A stretch of 64,000 nucleotides of DNA from an uncultured Hyphomicrobium sp. (GTDB lineage: Bacteria > Pseudomonadota > Alphaproteobacteria > Rhizobiales > Hyphomicrobiaceae): NCBI RefSeq assembly GCF_902826555.1, contig NZ_CADEFI010000004.1, positions 28,768-92,767 on the forward strand, written 5' to 3'. Below, in pieces: positions 1 through 7,860 of the stretch; the stretch's first letter is position 1, and the number at the start of each line of letters is the position of its first letter. The position numbers and the translations under genes were made by a program. The notes beneath the pieces were generated by a model that did not search any database, was not told the origin of the DNA, and was given only the letters and a program-made list of their open reading frames with translations.

Positions 1-219
1 TCCTAGCGCAACGTGCGCCGGCGTCGATCGATAGAGCCATAACGACTTGTCGGTGCGCATCACCTACGCCTCCGTTTGCAACGTTCTCCTTTGCAAACAA
101 CCGGTCATCCGCGTGGCGCGTTCCATCAATTGCACGCGGCGCGCGTTTTCGGGCCTCGGAACAAACATCAGCGTTCGGAATTCTTAAGACAAGAAGAACA
201 ACAAAACCGGAGCCGTCTG
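1..219. other. Upstream stretch with no recognised gene
   Basis: I see no convincing coding frame, RNA gene or repeat here. The part just before position 220 should hold the promoter and ribosome-binding site of the small gene that follows; a CGGAG-like stretch lies 8-12 bases before its ATG. Confidence 0.4.
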
Positions 220-426
220 ATGTATGAGCTCATTTTCACGGTCTGCTCGGTTGTAGCCGGCGCCGCGTGTCGCGAAGCCAACCCCATTCCTCTCGAACAG
301 CATGTCGGATTGATGGGGTGCCTCATCGCCTCTCAAGTCGAAGGCGCGAAATGGGTCGAGACGCATCCAAACTTCTACGTCTCGAAATATACCTGCCAGC
401 CGGCCAGGACATTCGCCCGCATTTGA
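220..426 (+). CDS. Small conserved hypothetical protein (68 aa)
   Basis: A 68-residue protein starting with MYELIF and ending in a Cys/Trp-containing segment around WVETHPNFYVSKYTC. The start at 220 is chosen over the longer frame from 76 because a purine-rich CGGAG lies just upstream and because the protein then resembles the small alphaproteobacterial proteins I recall that begin MYELI and end in a WxxxHPxW...C pattern. Three cysteines (about residues 15, 33 and 59) are present. There is a weakly hydrophobic N-terminus but no clear signal peptide. Function is unknown, and it stands alone upstream of a cytochrome c gene. The family assignment is from memory; a homology search would settle it. 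Confidence 0.6.
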   Translation: MYELIFTVCSVVAGAACREANPIPLEQHVGLMGCLIASQVEGAKWVETHPNFYVSKYTCQPARTFARI

Positions 427-546
427 TGTCCGCGCGCTTCGCGAAGACCCGGGTTACCCGTCCACCTCGGTAATCGGTTCCCGGGAACTGGTCCCGGACG
501 GTAGCGTTTCAGCGCCAAGCTCCTCTCTTAGAAAAGGACGCCGCGA

Positions 547-969
547 ATGAAACATCACACGACTAAGCACCACGCCGTTCGTTCGGCTGTAGCCGCAGGA
601 TGTCTCGCACTCCTCCCGCTGCCGGCGGCGGCTGGAGGCGCTGCTCCGACTGACAACGGCGAAGACGCCGGGCAGGTCGCATTCAACACCCACTGCCGCA
701 GCTGCCACTCCGTGAAACCCGAAGACAATCGCCTGGGTCCAACGCTGCATGGCATTTTCGGCGCATCCGCGGGACAAGTAAAAGGTTTTGCCAATTACTC
801 CGGAGGCCTGACGCCCGAGATCAAATGGGACGAGGCAACCCTCGACAAATTCCTGACCGACCCCAAGGCCCTAGCGTCGAATACCACCATGACGCCGTTC
901 GGCGGTATCAAGGACGCCGATCAGAGAAAACTGATCATCGACTATTTGAAGACACAGGGCGCATCCTGA
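547..969 (+). CDS. Secreted class I cytochrome c (c2/c550-like)
   Basis: A 140-residue soluble electron carrier of the periplasm. Residues 1 to about 31 form a signal peptide (basic start, then an Ala/Leu-rich core ending in AAAGG). The haem-attachment motif CRSCH is at residues 50-54, with His54 as proximal ligand. A downstream NTTMTPF segment supplies the likely distal Met at about residue 115. Length and the LGPTLHGIFG segment fit the cytochrome c2/c550 class that shuttles electrons to a terminal oxidase or a dehydrogenase. An AAGGA ribosome site lies just before the ATG. The gene is monocistronic. Its electron partner cannot be read from the neighbours. Confidence 0.93.
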   Translation: MKHHTTKHHAVRSAVAAGCLALLPLPAAAGGAAPTDNGEDAGQVAFNTHCRSCHSVKPEDNRLGPTLHGIFGASAGQVKGFANYSGGLTPEIKWDEATLDKFLTDPKALASNTTMTPFGGIKDADQRKLIIDYLKTQGAS

Positions 970-1019
970 CCTCGAAGGTCCGCGTCCCCGCTCGGGTGAA
1001 TTCCGTCGCCTGTTGATGC

Positions 1020-1224
1020 TTACCGCAATTGTAAGGAAGCGGACATGCGCAGGTAATCTTGCGTGCCTAGGGTGCGACTCGGACAGTCAATGAGAGTGTG
1101 CGTCGCTCGCGGCGCTCACAGCCAGCTCCTGAACAATGGTCCCCCCTCAAGGGCTGTCCCTGGTTGGTACCCACCCCTTGCTGGGTATCTGGAGCCCGAA
1201 CGCCTCGTGCGTTCGGGCTCTTTT
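1020..1224 (+). ncRNA. Candidate structured small RNA or long 3' UTR
   Basis: The 337-base gap between the cytochrome gene and the response regulator has no credible ORF but several potential hairpins: an imperfect one near 1049-1065, one at about 1168-1190 whose arms GGTACCCA and TGGGTATC pair with one wobble, and the perfect terminator stem at 1192-1220. Serial hairpins ending in a Rho-independent terminator are typical of an sRNA or processed 3' UTR. I do not recognise a known family (not tmRNA, RNase P, SRP or an obvious 6S RNA). No promoter was identified with confidence. Confidence 0.3.
1192..1224 (+). terminator. Strong Rho-independent terminator
   Basis: A perfect 12-bp stem, GAGCCCGAACGC pairing with GCGTTCGGGCTC around a 5-base loop, followed by TTTT. 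It ends transcription from the cytochrome gene or from the candidate RNA just upstream. It also insulates the two-component operon that starts at 1307. Confidence 0.88.
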
Positions 1225-1306
1225 CACCTTCGCCATCCGATCTCGGGGCGTGATTTTGGTGCTATAGACCGATAAACCGGATCATGGGCCTGAAGGGAGC
1301 CAAGGC

Positions 1307-1984
1307 ATGCGCCTGCTGCTCGTCGAGGACGACAAGGAGACCGCGAAATTCATCGCCAAAGGCCTCGTCCAAGCCGGGCATACCATCGACGTCGTGGCGG
1401 ATGGTAAAGACGGGCTCGCCCTCGCGATCCGCGAGGACTACGACATCGTCATTCTCGACCGCATGCTGCCCGGATTGGACGGGCTTTCCCTTGCACGCAC
1501 GCTGAGGACCGCCGGCAGCCGCGTTTCGATCCTCTTCCTGACGTCGCTCGGCGGCGTCAACGACCGCGTGCAAGGCCTCGACGTCGGCGGCGACGACTAC
1601 CTCGTAAAGCCGTTCGCCTTCGCCGAGCTTCTGGCGCGCGTCAACGCGCTCGGCCGCCGCTCGCCTCTGCGTTCGGACGGCGACATCCTGCGCGCCGGCG
1701 ATCTCGAGCTCGACATCGAGAACCGCAAGGTCACCCGCGGGCACGAGCGCATAGAGCTGCAACCCAAGGAATTCGTCCTCCTCGAAACGCTGATGCGCAA
1801 CAAGGGCCGCATCGTCACCCGCACCATGCTGCTCGAGCGCGTCTGGGGATTTCACTTCGATCCGCGGACCAGCGTCGTCGAAACGCACATCTCGCGCCTG
1901 CGCGCAAAAATAGACCGGCCATTTGCAAAGGCGCTGATCCATACGGTTCGCGGCAGCGGCTACTCCATCCATGACAGTCCGTGA
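1307..1984 (+). CDS. OmpR/PhoB-family response regulator
   Basis: A 225-residue DNA-binding response regulator. The N-terminal receiver domain (about 1-115) has the acidic pair after LLVE, the phospho-acceptor Asp51 in VILDRMLP and the conserved Lys in YLVKPF. The C-terminal winged-helix domain (about 125-222) shows the usual ELQPKEFVLLETL and TRTMLLERVWG signatures and ends in RGSGYSI. It overlaps the downstream histidine kinase gene by 14 bases, so the two form a cognate pair in one operon. The regulon is not evident. Similarity to the QseB/PmrA/CreB group is likely but cannot be narrowed further. Confidence 0.95.
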   Translation: MRLLLVEDDKETAKFIAKGLVQAGHTIDVVADGKDGLALAIREDYDIVILDRMLPGLDGLSLARTLRTAGSRVSILFLTSLGGVNDRVQGLDVGGDDYLVKPFAFAELLARVNALGRRSPLRSDGDILRAGDLELDIENRKVTRGHERIELQPKEFVLLETLMRNKGRIVTRTMLLERVWGFHFDPRTSVVETHISRLRAKIDRPFAKALIHTVRGSGYSIHDSP

Positions 1985-3371
1985 CCTGTTCAGGCGCACG
2001 CAGGTCCGCTCTGCGCTCGCATTCACGCTAATCATCACGGTGGCCGTCTCTGCGCTCTTCGCTGTCCTCATCGTACGCCTTGCAGATGGCATCGAGGACG
2101 GCGCACGCGCCCGCGTCATCAACACGCGTGACGCGCTCCTCGCCATCGACCGCCGCTATGGCTTCGACGAGCTCGTAAGCGTCGTCACCGACGAGGCCGA
2201 ATCCGTGCGCGATGCCGACAGCATCTTCGCCGTCGTCGATGCGAAAGGTGCCTTTGTGGCCGGCAACATCCGCACCGAGCACCCCTTTGAAGGATGGCGG
2301 GAGCTGAAGCGGTCCAAGCTGCCGGACATTGCCGACGACGGCACCGGCCGCGACCGCTTTTTCGCCGTTTGGACTCCCGTCTCCAAAGGCATGCTGCTGA
2401 TCGGCCGTTCGGATCGCGAGGTGCGTCAGGCGCGCCTCATCCTCACGCGCTCGCTGGGATGGGGACTTCTTGCAACGGCCATTCTTGGCGTAGGATCGGG
2501 CATCTACCTCGCCCGCGGCGCCCAGAGGCGCATCGACGACATCGCCGGCACATTGTCGGCCGTCTCCGCCGGAGAGCTCGACCGCCGCATTCCCGTTGTC
2601 CAGCTCCCCCATCACGACCTCGACGAGGTGGCCGAGCGCATCAATGCCATGCTGACTCAGCTCGAACGGCTGGTCCAGAACGCCAACCAATCCTCGACCG
2701 ACATCGCCCACGATTTGAAACGCCCCATGACGCGCTTGCGCCAGCAGCTCGAAAGCGCAAACGAGATCGCCGATAAAAATCCGGACATCAAGGAGGTGCT
2801 TGAGGACGCCATCGGGGAGGTCGACAGCATCGTATCGACGTTCGAAGCGCTGCTCAATATCGGCCAGCTCGAGGCCGGCGACAGACGCGCCCGCTTCGTC
2901 GATATCGATCTCGCCAAGGCCCTGTCCGACACCGTCGAAGCCTATGCCCCCGTCATAGAGGACAGCGGCTTTTCGCTGGTCTGGAACGCAACGCAGGCAT
3001 CCTCACTCGTCGTGCGCGGCGATCACGAGCTTCTGGTGCAGCTCTTCGCCAATCTCATCGAGAACGCGCTCCAGCATTGTCCGGCCGGCACATCGATCGA
3101 GCTGACGCTCTCCGGATCGACGCGTGGCCCCGTCGCCAGCATCGCCGACAACGGTCCCGGGATCCCCGAGCACGAGCGCGAGAACGTATTCCGCAGGTTC
3201 TATCGCCTCGAACGCGAACGTTCGAGCCCCGGGCACGGCCTCGGCTTGAGCCTCGTACGCGCCATCGCCGATCTTCACGGCGCGAGCGCCACCCTGGCGG
3301 ACAACCAGCCGGGCCTTAAAGTATCGATCGGGTTTCCGCAGCGCCTCGCCGTTCCCCGTCACAGCGCCTGA
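1971..3371 (+). CDS. Sensor histidine kinase with HAMP domain
   Basis: A 466-residue membrane kinase that pairs with the OmpR-type regulator it overlaps. TM1 is at about 14-36, a periplasmic sensor stretch at 37-160, TM2 at about 161-182, then a HAMP linker. The phospho-acceptor is His247 in DIAHDLKRPMTRL. The ATP-binding domain shows the N box (NLIENALQH), the DNGPGIPEHE G1 box and the GHGLGLSLV G2 box. The periplasmic segment is short and has no recognisable ligand-binding fold. The signal sensed is unknown. Confidence 0.95.
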   Translation: MTVRDLFRRTQVRSALAFTLIITVAVSALFAVLIVRLADGIEDGARARVINTRDALLAIDRRYGFDELVSVVTDEAESVRDADSIFAVVDAKGAFVAGNIRTEHPFEGWRELKRSKLPDIADDGTGRDRFFAVWTPVSKGMLLIGRSDREVRQARLILTRSLGWGLLATAILGVGSGIYLARGAQRRIDDIAGTLSAVSAGELDRRIPVVQLPHHDLDEVAERINAMLTQLERLVQNANQSSTDIAHDLKRPMTRLRQQLESANEIADKNPDIKEVLEDAIGEVDSIVSTFEALLNIGQLEAGDRRARFVDIDLAKALSDTVEAYAPVIEDSGFSLVWNATQASSLVVRGDHELLVQLFANLIENALQHCPAGTSIELTLSGSTRGPVASIADNGPGIPEHERENVFRRFYRLERERSSPGHGLGLSLVRAIADLHGASATLADNQPGLKVSIGFPQRLAVPRHSA

Positions 3372-3378
3372 GCGTCCG

Positions 3379-3768
3379 ATGAAGAATATCGACGATGTGC
3401 TGACGGCACTTTCCAGATCGGCGTTTCGTCGTCGTTTCACGCTCTCGGAAAATGACCGCGCCTACGTGGCGGCGAAGGGTTTGGACACGGTTCTCGCCCA
3501 CGCCCGCGGATTTATCGGCCAGCGCCTTGGTCCAGCCGAACCCGCACGCGATGGCAAGCAGACTCCGTTTCGCGGTCACCCGGTGTTCGTCGCCCAACAC
3601 GCCACCGCCACCTGCTGCCGCGGATGCCTCTCGAAATGGCATGGAATCGCCCGTGGCGCGCCCCTCGACTCGGCCGAGCAGGATTACGTCGCAGCCGTCA
3701 TCGAGCGCTGGTTGAGGCGCGAGATCGGTACCGACGACATTGACCCTCAGGAGCCGCGCCTTTTTTGA
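3379..3768 (+). CDS. DUF4186 family protein
   Basis: A 129-residue protein of the DUF4186 family, recognised by the highly conserved block running from PAEPARDGKQTP through RGHPVFVAQHATATCCR and CLSKWHGI. The paired Cys residues followed by a third Cys and a His suggest metal binding, though function is not established. It starts 7 bases after the histidine kinase stop codon, so it may be co-transcribed with the two-component system. There is no signal peptide, so the protein should be cytoplasmic. Confidence 0.85.
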   Translation: MKNIDDVLTALSRSAFRRRFTLSENDRAYVAAKGLDTVLAHARGFIGQRLGPAEPARDGKQTPFRGHPVFVAQHATATCCRGCLSKWHGIARGAPLDSAEQDYVAAVIERWLRREIGTDDIDPQEPRLF

Positions 3769-3924
3769 AGCGCAATTGCTTGTTTGTCTCAAAGCGAGCG
3801 ATGCAGAAAGGCAACAGTTATTAACCGTCTCGTCGCGTTACGGAACAGCCCGAGCTTGCGCGGGACGGGCGTCGAATGCACCTTACCGCCAACGACGCAA
3901 TCGAAAATTCTGGGGGCTTCTCGC

Positions 3925-4527
3925 ATGACGATCGAGCGTTCCATCAAGCGCAGTGCGCGTAAGCTGGAGCCTAGTCGCGGGATCGCGCTCGCCCTTTTGG
4001 CGACGATTTTTGCCGCGATTGCTCCGCTCAAGGCGTGCGCACAGGAAGACCTCTTCTCCTTCCTGTGGGATGGCGGATCGCGCTCCGTGATCAGCTTCAG
4101 CTCGAAATATACCCCGCGCCAGATCATCGTCTCGTTCGGTGACCGCAAGCTCTACTGGATTCATAAGAAAGGCGAAGCGATCAGCTATCCCATCGCCGTG
4201 CCGAGAGAGCAAAGCCGCTGGGCCGGCGTGACGAGCGTCTCCGACAAGCGCGTCAACCCGGCTTGGACCCCGACGCCGACCATGTTGCGCGAGAACCCGC
4301 GGCTCCCAAGCTGGGTGCCGGGTGGCCATCCCATGAACCCGCTCGGCGTGCGCGCCCTCTACCTCGGCTCGTCGGCGTACCGCATCCACGGCACCGACGC
4401 CCCCTGGACCATCGGCACCGCCGCCTCCAAGGGCTGCATCCGCATGTATAACGAGGATGTGCTAGACCTTTATCCGCGCGTTCCGGTGGGCACCAAGGTG
4501 ACCGTCACCTGGCAGCGTTTCAGCTAA
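3925..4527 (+). CDS. L,D-transpeptidase (YkuD domain)
   Basis: A 200-residue exported peptidoglycan-modifying enzyme. An N-terminal signal peptide (about 1-40, hydrophobic core ALALLATIFAAIA) precedes the YkuD catalytic domain. The motif is HGTDAPW...SKGCIRM, with His155 and catalytic Cys171. These enzymes make 3-3 cross-links or attach proteins to peptidoglycan. The longer frame from 3784 would add 47 unlikely residues before the signal sequence, so the ATG at 3925 is preferred. It converges on the acyltransferase gene downstream. Confidence 0.92.
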   Translation: MTIERSIKRSARKLEPSRGIALALLATIFAAIAPLKACAQEDLFSFLWDGGSRSVISFSSKYTPRQIIVSFGDRKLYWIHKKGEAISYPIAVPREQSRWAGVTSVSDKRVNPAWTPTPTMLRENPRLPSWVPGGHPMNPLGVRALYLGSSAYRIHGTDAPWTIGTAASKGCIRMYNEDVLDLYPRVPVGTKVTVTWQRFS

Positions 4528-4647
4528 TCCGAAGCTCGCCGCGCACCCCGAGCCGTGAAGCTCGTCCGCAATCATCGCGACAAACTGCAGCGCAGAGGTG
4601 CGGCTGGCGAACGCGCATTGCACACATGCAGCATCCGAAACGTCCGA

Positions 4648-6576
4648 TCATCGAAAAGGAGGCGGTAAGCGACCTGCCTCGCTGAGAATGTCGAAAACCT
4701 TCTTCGCGCCGTCGTAGCTGAGATGACCGCTGTCTCGATAGAGAATGACGCCATCAATGAGAGTGTGGCAGACCGTCTCGTTACACGTAACGTCGGAAAG
4801 CCTGACAACCGCGGCTCCGGCTTTCGAAGCCGAATCCATGAGGCGGCCGACTCCGACTGAGCCGGCGAAATACAATTCGGCCGACTGCTCGCATTGATTG
4901 GCGTAGGACGCCACTCGCTTCGTCGCCAGACGTTCGTTGCAGACAAGGTTCTCCTCATCGACTCCGGGCGGAGGCGCAACAACGACCACGTGCTTGCCCG
5001 CAAGGCGCAAGCGATGAATCTCGTCGACCAGAATTCTTTCCGTCGTATCGAGATCGGATGCTTCAACACGCGCGGTTCCGGCGCCGTCGCGGCGCATCAT
5101 CTTGAAGCCGGGAACGGTGTATTGCCAGAAGGAAGCAGCGATGATCACGGTTCGGATCGAGCGCTCCTGAAGCACGAACTTCTCGACGCCATCGTTGAAG
5201 GCAATGCAATATTTCGAGACGAGATCGGCGTCATCGCGCGCTGGCGCGTACGGCGCATATCCAATGAACGGCGGGCATGCGCTATATGTCGCCTGCACGA
5301 GTCCGTCGGGCAGATGATACCTCGCGCCGGAGGCGACCGCCATCGCGTATGAATCGCCCCAGATCAGCGCCGTCGGCGCGGCCGATGTTCGACACTCATT
5401 TCGGTTTTCAAAGATGTAATTGTCGCACGCAATATCAAGCCCGTAATTGGGTCGCTTGAGGTGCGCCAGATCTACGCGTCCACGGGCATATGCTTGCGCC
5501 GCAATCTGGACAGCCGCCGCCATCAAGCCAATCAGCATGGCCGTAGAAGCAAGGCGCAGTCGCCGCAGACTCAGCCGTCTGCCTGGCTCCTCAACTGCCA
5601 AATGGAGGCCGGTCGCCAGCGCGATCGACACCACCAGGCCCGAGGCTCGAATTGCAATCGGGGGCTCCATGCCAAACGCGTTGTTCAGGAAAGCGACAAC
5701 CGGCCAATGAACGAGATAGAGCGAGTATGAGATGTCGCCCAGCTTCTGGAGGGTCATTCTGCTCGGATAGGTCTCGACGATTTTCCCCCTCTCCGCCAGG
5801 ATGATGACCAGGGTCGCGAGGCATACGAGAGCGGCGTCGATGCCCGGGTGCGGCATGCCTGTGCCGACGATCGGCACCGCAACAAGGACACCGAGGGCTG
5901 GCCAGTAGGCCACGGACGTCCACCTGGGCCGCGTGGCAATGAGGGCGCCGAATGCACCCAGCATCAATTCCCATGCTCGCGTCGGGAGCAGATAGAACGC
6001 GGTCGTTGGACTGAACGATACGACGCAGAGGCAGGCGATGAAGCTCAAGGCTGCCGCAAGCGCAATCGCGCGGTGCCGATGCCTCTTGGGAACCAGAACC
6101 AGGAAAGCTGGAAATATGATGTAAAACTGCTCTTCGACCGCGAGCGACCAGAGATGGAGCAGTGGCTTGAGACCGGCGGCAACGTCGAAGTAGCCGACCT
6201 GGCTCCAGAGCACGAAGTTGATAGTGTATGTGATCGCGCCCCATGTTTGAGCCGTGAGAGACGCCATCTCGACGGAATCGAGAAACCAGATCGAGGCGAC
6301 GGACGTCAGGATGATCGTGACATACACCGCGGGCAGAAGGCGTTTGGCACGGCGGCTATAGAACTCCGCGAACGAAAATTTACCGGCGTCGATCTCGCTC
6401 GTGACAATCCTGGTGATCAAGAATCCGGATATGACAAAGAATATATCGACGCCGAGAAAGCCCTGGTGAAACGGGCCGATCTTGAAATGGTCCAGCACGA
6501 CGAGGCCGACCGCGATCCCGCGGAGCGCCTGAATATCTGCGCGAATTTTGGTCCTCGCCCCCATTTGGCTGAGCAT
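4648..6576 (-). CDS. OafA/YrhL-type acyltransferase with C-terminal SGNH domain
   Basis: A 642-residue membrane O-acyltransferase. The first ~350 residues form the acyltransferase-3 domain with about ten membrane helices and the signatures ALRGIAVGLVVLDH, GFLGVDIFFVISGFL and LWSLAVEEQFYI. The rest is a periplasmic SGNH-hydrolase-like domain with the GDSYA block and a C-terminal DSGHLS block supplying the Asp-His pair. This architecture O-acetylates cell-surface polysaccharide, LPS or peptidoglycan. It stands alone but lies at the edge of the polysaccharide locus, so a glycan from that locus is a reasonable substrate (inference). A second ATG four codons in (MGARTK) may be the true start. Confidence 0.93.
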   Translation of the reverse strand: MLSQMGARTKIRADIQALRGIAVGLVVLDHFKIGPFHQGFLGVDIFFVISGFLITRIVTSEIDAGKFSFAEFYSRRAKRLLPAVYVTIILTSVASIWFLDSVEMASLTAQTWGAITYTINFVLWSQVGYFDVAAGLKPLLHLWSLAVEEQFYIIFPAFLVLVPKRHRHRAIALAAALSFIACLCVVSFSPTTAFYLLPTRAWELMLGAFGALIATRPRWTSVAYWPALGVLVAVPIVGTGMPHPGIDAALVCLATLVIILAERGKIVETYPSRMTLQKLGDISYSLYLVHWPVVAFLNNAFGMEPPIAIRASGLVVSIALATGLHLAVEEPGRRLSLRRLRLASTAMLIGLMAAAVQIAAQAYARGRVDLAHLKRPNYGLDIACDNYIFENRNECRTSAAPTALIWGDSYAMAVASGARYHLPDGLVQATYSACPPFIGYAPYAPARDDADLVSKYCIAFNDGVEKFVLQERSIRTVIIAASFWQYTVPGFKMMRRDGAGTARVEASDLDTTERILVDEIHRLRLAGKHVVVVAPPPGVDEENLVCNERLATKRVASYANQCEQSAELYFAGSVGVGRLMDSASKAGAAVVRLSDVTCNETVCHTLIDGVILYRDSGHLSYDGAKKVFDILSEAGRLPPPFR

Positions 6577-7117
6577 AAAATCTCAACCTGCGCCGGCCCG
6601 CAAGTGGACCGCCGGCGCGGCAGCCGTCAAGGTTATTCTCGGATCGCCCCCTATTGCACGGCGGAAGCTGGAGTTCCGCATCGATGACCTTCGACGGATG
6701 CCATATGCATAGTGCCATAATGGCTTTTCGGCAAAAGGCCCACCCGTGCGCTCAGGCACCACTGAAATAGGATCGTTTGCGATGCACTTGGCCAAGGCAC
6801 GGAAGAGATCAACCGATCTATCCCTGCTCATTTGCGTGTGCGCATCCGCATGTGCGATGGCAAGCGCTGCACCTCTCGCCGATGACATCGAACGTCGTCT
6901 CGAGCCGGCCATTCTCGGTGTCGGTAACGAGCAGATCCCGCTCCGAGCTATTTCAGAGACGCTCGCAGCAAGGCAATAGGCAAATACTTCTCGCGTACAC
7001 AGGAGTTGAGTGGCGACCTTGCCGAACATTGATCACCGATCTGTATTCTGTGGATTTGTCGCTCGGGACATTTGCCGATCAGTCGCTGCGGCGCCAATCT
7101 CTAAGCTGACGAAAACC
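6577..7117. other. Intergenic region with weak small ORF and inverted repeats
   Basis: This 540-base gap separates divergent genes. Near 6661-6679 is a GCGGAA...TTCCGC inverted repeat and at 6714-6724 the short palindrome GCCATAATGGC; these could be operator sites for the acyltransferase gene. A 65-codon frame at 6782-6979 begins MHLAKARKRS and has a signal-peptide-like stretch (LLICVCASACAMASAAP), but I find no ribosome site or family and do not call it as a gene. Confidence 0.35.
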
Positions 7118-7717
7118 ATGGATCGCGCGATGTTCAGATTCTTGCGGGAAGCCAAGTGCCGGATGCAGATCCGGCCATTGATCGAACAGGCAAAATATCT
7201 CCTGGCCCACCATGCGATCCAAGCGTCACCAGGCGACTGGGACGATCCCTATTTGCTGGGCTACTACAATGGGGCAACGTTAGGCCTGCTTCAGGCAGGG
7301 TCTGAAGGCCTCGTGGACGCCAAAAGCATCGGAGTCGTTCAAGCTTGGGGTTGGGAAGAGCTGACGACTTTGCCGAGAGACCGGTTCCTCGTGCTCACCG
7401 CGAGTTTGTTCCGTACGCACCCCGATGAATGGAACGCCGGGTTTCAGGCTGGCATTCTGTGGTCGACGCTATCGACCGAAGGCATTGACCAATCGGCTCC
7501 GAAGGTTCGGGAAGCACTCGAAGCGAGCCGGACATTGGCAATTCTATCCAGAGCGGGTGGCGATGAACTGCGCAACGCCGCAGCCTTCGTGTTTCAGAGA
7601 GATTGGTTTGGTTACCTTGCAAACAAGGTGGGGGAGTCGGCTCTCTCCGTAGACCTGTTCAAGGGCGAACGGGGCCACGCTCCAATTCCGTTGCCCAGGC
7701 CTGCGGCTCGCGCTTAG
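7118..7717 (+). CDS. Hypothetical protein (199 aa)
   Basis: A protein I do not recognise. It has no signal peptide or membrane helix; its central part is rich in Gly and Trp (YLLGYYNGATLGLLQAG, then VVQAWGWEEL) and the C-terminus is Pro/Arg-rich. The frame is open from 7010, but the first 36 residues look random. The ATG at 7118 or the one four codons later (MFRFLREAK) is therefore the better start; neither has a strong ribosome site. It converges on the methyltransferase gene at 7861. It could be a strain-specific gene at the boundary of the polysaccharide island. Confidence 0.55.
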   Translation: MDRAMFRFLREAKCRMQIRPLIEQAKYLLAHHAIQASPGDWDDPYLLGYYNGATLGLLQAGSEGLVDAKSIGVVQAWGWEELTTLPRDRFLVLTASLFRTHPDEWNAGFQAGILWSTLSTEGIDQSAPKVREALEASRTLAILSRAGGDELRNAAAFVFQRDWFGYLANKVGESALSVDLFKGERGHAPIPLPRPAARA

Positions 7718-7860
7718 GGGTGGTGGCGGCCACGGTTTGTACCTGGCAACCTGTGAAGTATTCCGTCGCCGGTCAAGCGGCGCCGACACCGCCGAAAGCA
7801 GCCGACACAAGATCCTTTCGTGGCGTCACAACCCATGTGATGGGTCCGCATCTCCGATGC

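Noticed and set aside
6782-6979. Small frame with signal-peptide-like start
   Set aside because: No ribosome site, no recognisable family and a location in a likely promoter region; kept only as a remark.
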